From CAIWHR01 sp963781285 (GTDB taxonomy: Bacteria > Pseudomonadota > Gammaproteobacteria > Burkholderiales > Casimicrobiaceae): a stretch of DNA of 64,000 nucleotides. The position numbers and the translations under genes are program-made. Below, in pieces: positions 36,096 through 45,672 of this stretch. The notes beneath the pieces were generated by a model. That model saw only the letters and a list, made by a program, of their open reading frames with translations. It did no database searches and was not told where the DNA came from. Within the stretch, counting starts at the first letter, position 1. The number at the start of each line of letters is the position of its first letter. The stretch lies in NCBI GenBank assembly GCA_963781285.1, contig CAWAFI010000024.1:1-64000 (forward strand), read 5' to 3'.

Positions 36096-36497
36096 TCACG
36101 GCATCTGGATCTTGCCGCCGCCGGAAAGTGGCCCAGCCGGCGGTAGCGTCCCGCTTTGCGGGATCACGATCGACGACGACGCCTGGCGGCGCAGCTCCAT
36201 CAGCTCGCGCATCGCGCGCTCGACGCCGGTCTTGGCCGCGTCGGCGTACCTGGCGACCGCATCGGCGAGGCTCGTCGCGTCGATGTCGAAGCTGATCGGC
36301 AGCGGCCCCATGTTCGTGAGGAGCTGCGCTTCGCCGCTGTAGATCGTCGTCCGCAAGGGGTCCGGCGCGCCGTCGCGCTTCACCGGCACCAGCACGCGCA
36401 GCGTTCCGGCCTTGCGGTCTGTGTAGATCTCCTCGCGATAGAGCGCTGCCGGGTCGAGCGTGGGCTCGCCGGCGCGGCCGGCGGGGTCGGTGGCCAT
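36096..36497 (-). CDS. Hypothetical cytoplasmic protein, 133 residues
   Basis: No family is recognised by name. The N-terminal part ALYREEIYTDRKAGTLRVLV and the following LRTTIYSGEAQLLTNMGPLP suggest a small beta-rich domain. A helical stretch (SLADAVARYADAAKTGVERA) and a Pro/Gly-rich tail follow. GAAGGGAATCCC precedes the ATG at 36497. A 68-bp partial copy lies at 33721-33788, so the gene or part of it has been duplicated locally. It is divergent from the TctC-like gene. Confidence 0.7.
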   Translation of the reverse strand: MATDPAGRAGEPTLDPAALYREEIYTDRKAGTLRVLVPVKRDGAPDPLRTTIYSGEAQLLTNMGPLPISFDIDATSLADAVARYADAAKTGVERAMRELMELRRQASSSIVIPQSGTLPPAGPLSGGGKIQMP

Positions 36498-36631
36498 GGG
36501 ATTCCCTTCGGTGCAATCGGTAACCGCGATTCTACGGCGCGGCGCACGGCTATCCAAGCCGCCACGGTCTCCTTTGCCCCGGAACGGACACTTCGTGTAG
36601 ATTCCCCGGCATGCCCAACCGGAGAAACGTC

Positions 36632-37603
36632 ATGCGGTACGTCATCGGACGGTCCATCGCTGGAATCGTGGCGGTGCTCGCGTGTGCCGCAGCGCTCGCG
36701 CAGGACTATCCGGCGCGGCCGGTGAAGATCATCGTGCCGTTCGCCGCGGGCGGCCCGGCCGACGTGTACGCGCGGTTCCTCGGGCAGCGGCTGCAGGAGG
36801 CACTGGGACAGCCGTTCGTTGTCGACGATCGCCCGGGCGCCGGATCGATCATCGGCACCGACGCCGTGGCGAAGAGCCCGCCGGACGGCTATACGCTGCT
36901 GCTGATGTCGAACACGCAGACGGTGAACGAGTCGCTGGTTCCGAACAAGCCCTATGCGTTGCTGCGCGACTTCGTCCCCGTCGCACCGATCAATTACTCG
37001 GATCTGGTGCTCGTCGTCCACCCGTCGGTCGCCGCGAACGGCGTCGCCGATCTCATCCGGCTCGCGAAGGCAAGTCCGGGCAAGCTCAATTACGCGTCGT
37101 CGGGACCGGGGACGCCCTACCACATGGCCGGCGAACTGTTCAAGGCGATGGCGGGTGTGGACATCGTGCACGTGCCGTACAAGGGCAGCTCCGGCGCGCG
37201 TACTGATGTGCTGGGCGGGCAGGTGCAGATGATGTTCGACGCGGTCACGACGATGAGCGAGCACGCGCGCTCGGGCCGGGTCAAAGCCCTCGGCACGACG
37301 GGGAAGACGCGCTCGACGGTGCTGCCCAACGTGCCGACGATCGACGAGGCCGGTGTCGCCGGATTCGAGGCGGTGATCTGGCTCGGCGTCATCGCGCCGA
37401 AGGGCACGCCGCGCGAGATCGTCAACCGCCTTAACGCGGAGATCACGAAGATCGTGAGCCGGCCCGAGGTGCAGCAGGAATGGCTGAAGCAGGGCGCGAT
37501 CGCGATGACTATGACGCCGGAGGAGTTCGGTCGCTACCTGACCGACGACATCGCGAAGTGGGAGCGGATCGTCAAGATCTCCGGGGCGAAGCCGGACCAG
37601 TGA
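36632..37603 (+). CDS. Bug-family (TctC-like) periplasmic solute receptor
   Basis: A 323-residue receptor of the tripartite tricarboxylate transporter type. It has a signal peptide to about residue 22, then the mature start DYPARPVKIIVPFAAGGPAD. The Bug-family signatures VVDDRPGAGSIIGTDAVAKS, GKLNYASSGPGTPYHMAGEL, VPYKGSSGARTDVLGGQVQM and the C-terminal VAPKGTP-like segment are present. GGAGAAACGTC precedes the ATG at 36632. The membrane components (TctA/TctB) are absent here, as is usual for the expanded Bug families of betaproteobacteria. The ligand is probably a carboxylate (family inference). Confidence 0.93.
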   Translation: MRYVIGRSIAGIVAVLACAAALAQDYPARPVKIIVPFAAGGPADVYARFLGQRLQEALGQPFVVDDRPGAGSIIGTDAVAKSPPDGYTLLLMSNTQTVNESLVPNKPYALLRDFVPVAPINYSDLVLVVHPSVAANGVADLIRLAKASPGKLNYASSGPGTPYHMAGELFKAMAGVDIVHVPYKGSSGARTDVLGGQVQMMFDAVTTMSEHARSGRVKALGTTGKTRSTVLPNVPTIDEAGVAGFEAVIWLGVIAPKGTPREIVNRLNAEITKIVSRPEVQQEWLKQGAIAMTMTPEEFGRYLTDDIAKWERIVKISGAKPDQ

Positions 37604-37634
37604 TGGCGTTGGCAACTGCGGCTGGCAACGACCG

Positions 37635-38327
37635 ATGGCGCTGACGGTGCTGAGCGCTGGCGCCGCGAAGGGCCTCGTGACCGAGATGATGCCGGCGTTC
37701 GTCAATGCAACGGGGGTCGCGGTAGAAGGCACGTTCGGCGCGGTCGGCGCGATGCAACAGAAACTCGCGGCCGGGGAGCCCTGCGACGTCGTTATCCTGA
37801 CCGCCGCGATGATCGACGCGCTGGAGAAGGACGGCCGGGTGCTGCCCCCCAGCGCGCCGCTGGGACGGGTGCGCACCGGCGTCGCGGTTCGGGCGGGCGA
37901 GGTGCAGCCCGACATTCACGACGGGCCATCGTTGCGCAGTACGCTCATCGCCGCGGCTGGCATTCTGTTCCCGGATCCGCGGCGCGCCACCGCGGGCATC
38001 CATTTTGTCGTGGTGCTGAAGCGGCTCTCGATCTACGCCGCGGTGGAATCGCGCCTGCGCACCTTTCCGAACGGCGCGGCGGCGATGCAGGAACTTGCGC
38101 AATCCGGCGAGCGCGGCCTCCTCGGCTGCACGCAGATCACCGAGATCAACTACACGCCGGGCGTGGCACTGGTCGGGCCGCTGCCGCCGGAATTCGAGCT
38201 CGCGACCAGCTATGTGGCGGCCGTCGCGACGGCCGCGCGCGACGTGGAGTGCGCGCGGCGCTTCGTGGAACTCCTCTCCGGTCCTGCATCGCGCGCCCTG
38301 CGCGTGCAGGGGGGATTCGAGGTCTGA
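37635..38327 (+). CDS. ModA-like substrate-binding domain protein without signal peptide
   Basis: A 230-residue protein of the molybdate-binding/SBP_bac_11 fold. It has LTVLSAGAAKGLVTEMMPAF, VEGTFGAVGAMQQKLAAGEP, DVVILTAAMIDALEKDGRVL, GLLGCTQITEINYTPGVALV and RFVELLSGPASRALRVQGGF. It lacks a signal peptide and begins directly at the first beta strand, so it may act in the cytoplasm, or its start may be misplaced. It begins 31 bases after the TctC-like gene and is probably co-transcribed. Confidence 0.85.
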   Translation: MALTVLSAGAAKGLVTEMMPAFVNATGVAVEGTFGAVGAMQQKLAAGEPCDVVILTAAMIDALEKDGRVLPPSAPLGRVRTGVAVRAGEVQPDIHDGPSLRSTLIAAAGILFPDPRRATAGIHFVVVLKRLSIYAAVESRLRTFPNGAAAMQELAQSGERGLLGCTQITEINYTPGVALVGPLPPEFELATSYVAAVATAARDVECARRFVELLSGPASRALRVQGGFEV

Positions 38328-38376
38328 CCGCCTCGGTCTTCTGATCCCGGCGGCAGTGGCGCGCGGGAACGCGATG

Positions 38377-38952
38377 CTACGGGCTGCGCGGGCGCCCGCC
38401 GAGGCCTGCGTCCTCCATTGCCGCGGTGGGCGCCACCGTCCCTGCACCCGCGAGCTGCAGCGCAATCGGCGCCAGGCGACGATCGGCAATCCTTTTCTGG
38501 TCCGGTGACAGGCCGGCATAAAGGGCTTTCCCGGCTTCGGCAATTTCCTCGACCGCGGTCATTCGGTTGCGTGCGACGTCGGCAAGGCTCTCGAACTGTT
38601 GCAACGCGCTCTCACCACTCGCCGTCCTGCGCGCGGCGAAACGGGTGCGCGCGATGTCGTCGGCAAGCTTCAACACCCGGTCCGAGTACGCCCCCCAGCT
38701 TCCTTGCTGCGCCGGAGTGAGTCTCAACTCGTCCTGCAACTCGCTCAACTGCATCTGCGCCTGACCCTGGAGGCTCACCGGTGCATCGATGACCCGCCGG
38801 TCGCCTTTGCTCTCGGGTAACCGCGAGGTGGAGCCGCTAGCGCCGCCCGTTCCGCCACGGGTGCCGCCGGATGGAGACTGCGCCAACGCGATCGAAGCGG
38901 CCGAGAGAAGGACGGCAATCAGGCTAACGGCTGCGAATTTGCTCGTCGTCAC
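38377..38952 (-). CDS. Periplasmic LTXXQ (Spy/CpxP-like) protein
   Basis: A 191-residue exported protein. The signal peptide (residues 1-24, ending IALAQ) is followed by a Gly/Ser/Thr-rich disordered stretch. A helical domain carries the LTXXQ motif in LQDELRLTPAQQGSWGAYSD and a second weak copy in YAGLSPDQKRIADRR. Spy/CpxP-like proteins act as periplasmic chaperones or envelope-stress modulators; the exact role here is unknown. It converges with the ModA-like gene. Confidence 0.8.
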   Translation of the reverse strand: MTTSKFAAVSLIAVLLSAASIALAQSPSGGTRGGTGGASGSTSRLPESKGDRRVIDAPVSLQGQAQMQLSELQDELRLTPAQQGSWGAYSDRVLKLADDIARTRFAARRTASGESALQQFESLADVARNRMTAVEEIAEAGKALYAGLSPDQKRIADRRLAPIALQLAGAGTVAPTAAMEDAGLGGRPRSP

Positions 38953-39058
38953 TCGTCACCTCGATAGCCGGTTGCACGCAACACATCATTCCGCCGCACG
39001 ATGCGATGCATGATCGTGGAATTCTTGCGGCTTGACGAATCCATGCCGCGCAAGCTCG

Positions 39059-39745
39059 TCAATGTAGCCGCGTCGGCGCGCCGCAGCAGTGCTTGTACTT
39101 CCTTCCGCTCCCGCATGGACATGGATCGTTGCGCCCGGTCTTCGGCGTCGGGCGGCGGACGGTCTTCGGCGGATGGCGCAGCGCCTTCCAGTATTCGCGG
39201 ACATCGACGATGGCGTCGGCCAGTCCCTCCTCACATGACCGGACCAGGTCCTGCCACTTGCCGGGCTTGAACGCGCGCCGTTCCTTCGCCGGCAGTTCGC
39301 CGGCCAGGACGATGAACGGGTAGAGGAGCTCGTCGACCTCGTCGGGTTCACCGCGCTCGAACCAGTCGACCTCGGCCAGCCCGACGCCCTCGAGAAAGCC
39401 GCCGCACCAGGTCGCGTAGTCCTTGCCGCCTTCCGCGGTTTCGTACAGCAGGAGTTCGAAGCCGTCCTTCGCTGCTTCCGCCACGGACTGGTTGTAGTAG
39501 CGCATCATCAGCGTTAGCGCCGCCCGCGCCTCGTCCTCGCTTGCGAACTTGGTATCGTCGCCGAAGGCAACCGGCATCCAGTGCGAGGGCAATAGCAGGT
39601 CGGGTCCGATTGCTACGGCGAAGAACAGTCCCTGCAGCGCATCCAGCGGCAGCGCCTCGTCGCGGAACGCCTCGGAGCCGAGCAGCGCCTCCAGCCGATC
39701 GCGTTCTTCCTGTGTCAGCGGCGACGCGGGGTCGGGCGTTGACAT
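39059..39745 (-). CDS. UPF0149 (YecA-like) protein with C-terminal SEC-C motif
   Basis: A 228-residue protein. The UPF0149 helical domain spans about residues 10-170 (LEALLGSEAFRDEALPLDAL, WCGGFLEGVGLAEVDWFERG, LYPFIVLAGELPAKERRAF). It ends in a zinc-binding SEC-C motif, GRNDPCPCGSGRKYKHCCG, as in SecA and YecA proteins. YecA-type proteins are thought to interact with ribosomes or SecA; the role here is inferred. The ATG at 39745 is chosen because the upstream extension has no domain content. Confidence 0.92.
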   Translation of the reverse strand: MSTPDPASPLTQEERDRLEALLGSEAFRDEALPLDALQGLFFAVAIGPDLLLPSHWMPVAFGDDTKFASEDEARAALTLMMRYYNQSVAEAAKDGFELLLYETAEGGKDYATWCGGFLEGVGLAEVDWFERGEPDEVDELLYPFIVLAGELPAKERRAFKPGKWQDLVRSCEEGLADAIVDVREYWKALRHPPKTVRRPTPKTGRNDPCPCGSGRKYKHCCGAPTRLH

Positions 39746-39843
39746 CCGGGCTCCTCGTCTTTCCTCGTCTTGTGTGTGGCATGCGATGCCGACCTGCGGG
39801 ACCCGCATTATGAGGTAACCTGCGAACGCTGCGCCCGACCTTC

Positions 39844-40785
39844 ATGAATCGACGCCCCTGCCTCCGTGCAAGACGGCTGCGAATCGCCGCCTGGGTGGCC
39901 GCGTTCGCCTTGCTGGCGAGCGGCTGCATCGGCCTTGCGGAGCGTGAGCGCGAACTCATCTTTCGCCCCGTCCGCGGCGACGCAGGCTGGTTCAGCGGCA
40001 TGCCGGCGGCGGTCCAGGATGTCTATCTGCCGGTCGGCGATGGCCCGGAGCGGCAACGCATCCACGCCTGGTGGTGGCCCGACGACAATCCGAAGGCTCC
40101 GGTCGTGTTCTATCTCCATGGCGCGCGCTGGAACCTCACCGGGCACCTGCACCGCATCGCCCAGCTGCGCGGATTCGGGTTCTCGGTGTTTGCGATCGAT
40201 TATCGCGGCTTCGGGAAGAGCGACGGGGGCCTCCCGTCCGAGGCGAGCGTGTACGAAGACGCGCGGGCTGGCTGGCAATGGCTCGCCATGCGCGAACCCG
40301 ACGCCTCGCGCCGCTTCATCTACGGCCACTCGCTCGGCGGCGCGGTGGCCGTGGATCTCGCTGCGGAGCTCGCGAGCGAAGGCGTTGCCGCACGCGGGTT
40401 GATCGTCGAATCGTCTTTCACCTCGCTTCCCGACATGGCGTCGGAGTTGAGCAACGGGTGGCTGCCCACAGGGCTCTTGTCGCAGAAGTTCGATTCGCTC
40501 GGCAAGATCCGGCAGATCAGGATGCCGGTGCTCGTCGTGCACGGTGCCGGTGATCGCTACGTGCCCTCGCGTTTCAGCCAGGCGCTGTTCGACGCGGCGC
40601 CCGCTCCGAAAAAGCTGCTGCTGGTGCCGAATGCCGGCCACAACAACAGCCTTTCGGTCGGCAACGGCGACTACAAGCAGGCATTCGTCGAACTATTCGG
40701 CGTCGATGCCGCTGCGGACGAAGCGAACGCACCCCTACCTGCCGCGCCGACGCGATCCGACGCCGGCCGTCGTCTGAGTTTCTGA
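39844..40785 (+). CDS. Lipoprotein alpha/beta hydrolase (ABHD13/BEM46-like)
   Basis: A 313-residue hydrolase anchored by a lipoprotein signal: a basic N-terminus, then AAWVAAFALLASGCIGL with lipobox LASGC. The fold shows VVFYLHGARWNLTGHLHRIA, FAIDYRGFGKSDGGLPSEAS and the nucleophile elbow GHSLGGAVAVDL. The acid lies in VVHGAGDRYVPSRFS and the catalytic His in VPNAGHNNSLSVG. Membrane-anchored serine hydrolases of this group have unknown natural substrates. It is divergent from the UPF0149 gene. Confidence 0.88.
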   Translation: MNRRPCLRARRLRIAAWVAAFALLASGCIGLAERERELIFRPVRGDAGWFSGMPAAVQDVYLPVGDGPERQRIHAWWWPDDNPKAPVVFYLHGARWNLTGHLHRIAQLRGFGFSVFAIDYRGFGKSDGGLPSEASVYEDARAGWQWLAMREPDASRRFIYGHSLGGAVAVDLAAELASEGVAARGLIVESSFTSLPDMASELSNGWLPTGLLSQKFDSLGKIRQIRMPVLVVHGAGDRYVPSRFSQALFDAAPAPKKLLLVPNAGHNNSLSVGNGDYKQAFVELFGVDAAADEANAPLPAAPTRSDAGRRLSF

Positions 40786-40912
40786 CGACAGGCGCGCCTC
40801 GCACAGCCATCGTCAACGGAAATACCCTGCCGGCGTTATCGTTGGCATGGGGCGGATCGATCCGTCGGGAGGGTGTTGGCGGACGCCGCATTCGATTGGA
40901 GGAGGGCACGCG

Positions 40913-41587
40913 ATGAAGAAGCTAGCGCTTGCACTCATTGCAGCGGTGGCCGCGCTTTGCGTGGCCGATGCCGCGATCGCGCAGGGCCGCGGTGGTGGCG
41001 GCGGCGGTGGGGGCGGCGGTGGGGCCGGTCACGGCGGCTACTCGGGCGGTGGCGGAGGCTACTCCCGTGGCGGCGGTGGCGGCGGCGCATGGCAAGGCGG
41101 CGCGCCGGGCGGTCGCGCCTGGCAGGGGGGTAATCACGGCGGCTACCGCGGCGGCTATTACGGCGGCTACCGCGGCGGCTACTATGGTGGCTACCGCGGC
41201 GGGTATTACGGAGGCTACCGCGGCGGCTGGTACGGATACCCAGGCTGGTACGGCGGTGGCGTCGGGATTTATCTCGGCGCGCCGTGGTATGGATTCGGCT
41301 ACGGCTACGGCTGGCCGTATTGGGGCGGCACTGCGTACTACGACTACGGATACCCCTACGCTTATGCGCCGTATCCGACCTACATTCCCCAGGATCCGGT
41401 CGCCTATGTCCAGCAGCCGCAGAGTGCCCCGTCCACTTACGCCCCCCCAGGCACCTCCAGCACGGCCGCGGTGACGTGGTTCTATTGCATGGATCCGCCC
41501 GGCTACTATCCGTACGTTCAGAGCTGCACCAAGGCTTGGGTGAGAGTCACGCCGGACCCGACGCAACCTCCCCCGGCGCCGCAGTGA
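40913..41587 (+). CDS. Secreted Gly/Tyr-rich repeat protein
   Basis: A 224-residue exported protein. The signal peptide ends ADAAIAQ, followed by a poly-Gly stretch and four 8-residue GGYRGGYY repeats (about residues 76-107). A Tyr/Pro-rich middle and a C-terminal segment (TWFYCMDPPGYYPYVQSCTK) with two cysteines follow, a motif found in small envelope proteins of proteobacteria. GGAGGAG precedes the ATG at 40913. It is followed after 28 bases by a glycine-zipper lipoprotein gene, and the two likely form an envelope operon. Confidence 0.8.
   Translation: MKKLALALIAAVAALCVADAAIAQGRGGGGGGGGGGGAGHGGYSGGGGGYSRGGGGGGAWQGGAPGGRAWQGGNHGGYRGGYYGGYRGGYYGGYRGGYYGGYRGGWYGYPGWYGGGVGIYLGAPWYGFGYGYGWPYWGGTAYYDYGYPYAYAPYPTYIPQDPVAYVQQPQSAPSTYAPPGTSSTAAVTWFYCMDPPGYYPYVQSCTKAWVRVTPDPTQPPPAPQ
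41138..41233 (+). repeat. Four tandem 24-bp repeats
   Basis: The unit GGCGGCTACCGCGGCGGCTA plus TTAC occurs four times in frame (41138, 41162, 41186, 41210) with a few third-base changes and a diverged last copy. Each unit encodes GGYRGGYY. Copy number could vary by slippage or recombination. Confidence 0.85.
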
Positions 41588-41615
41588 CGGCCGTCACAAT
41601 CAGGATGCGACCCGC

Positions 41616-42179
41616 ATGAAAACCCGATCGACGTTGCCGCCCTTGGCGGCGTGCCTGTTGCTTGGCGCTTGCGCAACCATGCCGAGCGGTCCGTCGGTCA
41701 TGGCGCTCCCGGGAACCGGCAAGAGCTTTGACGCCTTCCAGCGCGATGCGGCTGCTTGCCAACAATTCGCGCAGGCTGCCGTCGGCGGCACGAACGCCAA
41801 CCAGGCGGCCGCCGACAGCGCCGCGGCGAGTTCGGTGGCCGGTGCGGCGCTCGGCGCCGCTGCCGGCGCGATTATCGGCTCGGCGACCGGTCAGGCGGGA
41901 CCCGGTGCGGCGATCGGCGCCGGCACCGGCCTTCTCTTTGGCGCCGCCGCGGGGAGCAACGCAGCCGGTGTTTCGTACTACCAGGTGCAGCGGCAGTACG
42001 ACGCTGCGTACCTGCAATGCATGTACGCGAATGGCAACCAGATCCCGGTCCGCACGGGCTACAGTGGTCCGCCCACCTATGCGCGGCCGAATTACGGCTA
42101 TCCGCCGCCGAACTACCCACCACCGAACTACCCGCCGCCGAACACGCCGCCACCGGCCGGGCTTCCCCCCAAGGGTTGA
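41616..42179 (+). CDS. Glycine-zipper lipoprotein
   Basis: A 187-residue envelope protein. The lipoprotein signal has lipobox LLGAC near residue 18. A short domain with FDAFQRDAAACQQFAQAAVG is followed by an Ala/Gly-rich glycine-zipper stretch (AGAALGAAAGAIIGSATGQA, then GAAIGAGTGLLFGAAAGSNA). After YYQVQRQYDAAYLQCMYANG comes a Pro/Tyr/Asn-rich tail of PPNYPPPN repeats. Glycine-zipper proteins insert in or span the outer membrane. It probably shares an operon with the Gly/Tyr-rich gene. Confidence 0.82.
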   Translation: MKTRSTLPPLAACLLLGACATMPSGPSVMALPGTGKSFDAFQRDAAACQQFAQAAVGGTNANQAAADSAAASSVAGAALGAAAGAIIGSATGQAGPGAAIGAGTGLLFGAAAGSNAAGVSYYQVQRQYDAAYLQCMYANGNQIPVRTGYSGPPTYARPNYGYPPPNYPPPNYPPPNTPPPAGLPPKG

Positions 42180-42205
42180 TCCGGCCGTACGCGCGGCTGC
42201 GCTGC

Positions 42206-43825
<1,620 letters not shown>

Positions 43826-43863
43826 GAGATCGGGGCGCGGCCCAAGATGTGGGGGCGCCGGCA

Positions 43864-43900
43864 CAAAACAAAAGCCGCCGGCCGGAGAGCGGCGGGCGGC
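43864..43900 (-). terminator. Terminator-like hairpin in the prfC leader
   Basis: On the minus strand a GC-rich hairpin (43874-43900, arms GCCGCC/GGCGGC with further inner pairing) is followed by the run TTTTGTTTTGT (43863-43873). It may terminate the hicA-like transcript upstream, or act as an attenuator for prfC because a good -10 box lies just upstream of it. Confidence 0.6.
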
Positions 43901-43911
43901 TATCGCGGGGA

Positions 43912-43917
43912 ATTATA
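43912..43917 (-). promoter_or_regulatory. -10 box upstream of prfC leader
   Basis: A perfect TATAAT read leftward lies 87 bases before the prfC start. A weak -35 candidate, TGACTC, lies 18-20 bases upstream. Transcription would begin at about 43905 and pass directly through the terminator-like hairpin. Confidence 0.4.
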
Positions 43918-44005
43918 ACAGGTGCGCGGAACCGAGAGTCAGAGTCGAGTCTTCACGCACCGGCCCGCCATCGTACAAACCGCTGCGAAAGATCGGGTCT
44001 GATCG

Positions 44006-44287
44006 TCACCCCTTGCGCCCGGCCTCGTACAGCGACGGCGTGACGCGCGCGTGGGCGAGATATTCGCGCAGGTGCACGACGTCCTGCCGGCCGAGCGCAT
44101 TGCCGCCGTGCGGCCGGTGCAGGATGCCCTCGTGGCCGTTGAGCTTCACCCGGACGCGGGTCCCGGAAAGCGACTCCACGTCGGCGCCCAGGTGGCGCAG
44201 CAGCGACTCGATCTCGCGCCACTGGATGTTGCCGCTGATGGGATCGTGAAAGATGGCGCGGATCAGGTTGTCGTGCTTGTGGCTCAT
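44006..44287 (-). CDS. hicA: HicA-like protein
   Basis: A 93-residue protein resembling HicA mRNA-interferase toxins (double-stranded-RNA-binding-like fold). It has QWREIESLLRHLGADVESLS, GTRVRVKLNG and ILHRPHGG with the catalytic-type His, followed by QDVVHLREYLAHARVTPS. No hicB antitoxin gene adjoins it on either side. This solo arrangement is common in betaproteobacteria and argues for a housekeeping or inactive variant. The ATG at 44287 opens the conserved part. Confidence 0.8.
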   Translation of the reverse strand: MSHKHDNLIRAIFHDPISGNIQWREIESLLRHLGADVESLSGTRVRVKLNGHEGILHRPHGGNALGRQDVVHLREYLAHARVTPSLYEAGRKG

Positions 44288-44436
44288 GGGCAGCGGGCGA
44301 TTCGGTGGCGGGGTCGGGATTCGCGGCGGCGGCCGGTAGTCTCGAAACCGCGCCGGCATGGCCGAATCTTATCCTGCCCGAATCGGTTGCGCACTTCCTC
44401 TAGACTATCGAGTTCCACGCCACGCCTTCGCAGGCG

Positions 44437-45672
44437 ATGCCCAACGAACCACCACGCCTGATCGCCCACCTCGACATGGACGCCTTCTACGCGTCGGTCG
44501 AGCTGTTGCGTTATCCGGAGTTGCGCGGGCGGCCGGTCGTCATCGGGGGCGGGCGCCGCCATCAGCCCGAGGAGAGCGATCGATCCGGCGACGGGTCGCG
44601 TGGTCCGCCGGTTCGCGACCCTCGCCGGCTACGTCGGCCGCGGTGTCATCACGACGGCGACTTACGAAGCGCGCGCACTCGGCCTGCATTCGGCGCTCGG
44701 CCTGATGAAGGCGGCGCAGCTCGCACCGGACACGATCCTGCTGCCGACCGATTTCGACGCCTATCGCCGGTATTCGCGGCTGTTCAAGGCCGCTGTCGCC
44801 GCGATCGCGCCGCAGATCCAGGACAACGGGATCGACGAGATCTACATCGACCTGACCGGCGTGACGTTGCCCGAGCACGTCAATGCAGATGCCGATGCGG
44901 CCGACGACGCCTGGTGGCGCGCGCGCGATGTCGCGGGGGCGATCAGGGAAGCGGTGCGCGCCGCGACGGGACTCTCCTGCTCGATCGGCATCGCGCCGAA
45001 CAAGCTGCTGGCGAAGCTCGCCTCCGAACTCGACAAGCCGGGCGGCCTTACGATGCTGCGACCGGCCGACATCGCGGCGCGCATCTGGCCGCTTGCCCCG
45101 CGCAAGATCAACGGCATCGGTCCGAAATCGAGCGCCAAGCTCGACGCGCTGGGCATCCACACGATCGGCGAGCTCGCCCTTGCCGATCCGCAATGGCTGA
45201 TCGAACACTTCGGGCGTCATTACGGCGCGTGGCTATCCGCCGCGGCGAACGGGCGCGACGACCGGCCCCTGGTGACGGAGAGCGAGCCGAAATCGATCAG
45301 CCGCGAGACGACGTTCGAGCGCGATCTCTCCGCCACGCGCGACCGCGAGGAGCTGTCGCGTATCTTCACCGGATTGTGCGTCGGCGTGGCCGAAGACCTG
45401 AAGCGCAAGGGCTACGTCGGCAGGACGATCGGTCTCAAGCTCCGCTACGACAATTTCAAGACCGTGACGCGCGACCGGACCATCGACGCGCCAACCCACG
45501 ACGCGACGCTCATTCGTCGTGCCGCCGGCGAATGCCTGAAGCGGGTGCCGCTCGAGCGGCGCATCCGGCTGCTCGGCGTTCGGGTCGGAGCGCTCAGCCC
45601 GGCGGACGCCGTTGTCGACGCCCACGCGCTGCCGTCGCCGAACCGACGCCGTCGCTGTTCGATCAGGCCTAA
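44437..45672 (+). pseudogene. dinB: DNA polymerase IV (Y-family), two compensating frame breaks
   Basis: The N-terminus LIAHLDMDAFYASVELLRYP carries the first catalytic Asp residues of DinB. At about 44570-44585 the frame shifts by one: DPATGRVVRRFATLAGYVGR continues in the next frame. From there the catalytic DEIYIDLTGV, the SIGIAPNKLLAKLASELDKP segment, HhH motifs (KINGIGPKSSAKL) and the little-finger domain are intact. Near 45605-45640 a second shift returns to the first frame, giving the natural end AEPTPSLFDQA. The net length of 411 codons is about normal. As given no full-length protein is made; two sequence errors would explain this equally well. Confidence 0.85.
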
